Origin: Bacillota bacterium
GTDB taxonomy: Bacteria; Bacillota_E; Sulfobacillia; Sulfobacillales; Sulfobacillaceae
NCBI GenBank assembly: GCA_021802375.1
Contig: JAKAAL010000279.1
Coordinates: 1 to 6,182 of the forward strand
Length of the DNA: 6,182 nt
Reading direction: 5' to 3'
Shown here: positions 6,105-6,182 of the stretch, piece by piece
Layout of the letters: the number at the start of each line of letters is the position of its first letter
Numbering within the stretch: the first letter of the stretch is position 1
The notes under the pieces: generated by a model
What the model was told of the DNA's origin: nothing
Seen by the model: the letters and a program-made list of their open reading frames with translations, nothing else
Databases searched by the model: none
Made by a program: the position numbers and the translations under genes

Positions 6105-6182
6105 GGTAGGGGTAAATAACTGCTAAAACAAATCACATGATATCTATGTACATCGCATCATAAGGTCGATAGTTTAAGCACT

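Noticed and set aside
5195..6182. CRISPR array, tRNA or rRNA gene in the non-coding kilobase
   Set aside because: No regularly spaced identical repeats, no cloverleaf with CCA-type end and no rRNA-like conserved segments were seen.

Overview
The window looks like chromosomal DNA from a moderately GC-rich Gram-positive-type bacterium. The evidence is purine-rich Shine-Dalgarno sites (AAGGAGGG, GAGGGAG), a TATAAT -10 element, tight gene packing and Firmicutes-like proteins. A Sulfobacillus-like acidophile is my best guess, but it rests on overall impression only.

Layout. Two genes on the minus strand fill 1-2399. A CPA1-type cation/proton antiporter overlaps by an ATGA the start of a glycoside hydrolase family 31 (GH31) enzyme, whose 3' end lies beyond the left edge. 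The GH31 protein resembles sulfoquinovosidases and alpha-glucosidases. An intergenic region (about 2400-2544) carries a TATAAT promoter on the minus strand and a weaker TTGACA-type promoter on the plus strand. The antiporter has no ordinary start codon at good spacing behind its strong ribosome binding site. From 2545 to 5194 a compact plus-strand operon encodes an ABC-2 type ATPase, its membrane permease and an AcoX/COG3199-type ATP-NAD kinase-like protein.

The last kilobase (5195-6182) has no convincing gene and looks like a landing and decay zone for mobile DNA. It holds a clear 154-bp MITE-like element at 5413-5566 (24-bp terminal inverted repeats with 22/24 matches, flanked by a perfect 8-bp duplication TAACCTTT). 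It also holds a likely remnant of an IS200/IS605-type (tnpB-associated) right end at about 5760-5898 on the minus strand. Near the right edge is a hairpin-rich stretch with a 20-bp tandem imperfect repeat that could be the terminus of another insertion sequence.

How the genes work together. The ABC ATPase and permease should form one exporter, and the AcoX-like protein is probably co-transcribed with them. The antiporter and GH31 enzyme are translationally coupled. No substrate can be read from the sequence. No complete new defence or mobile system is visible. The most notable items are the MITE, the unusual antiporter start and the SQase-like GH31.
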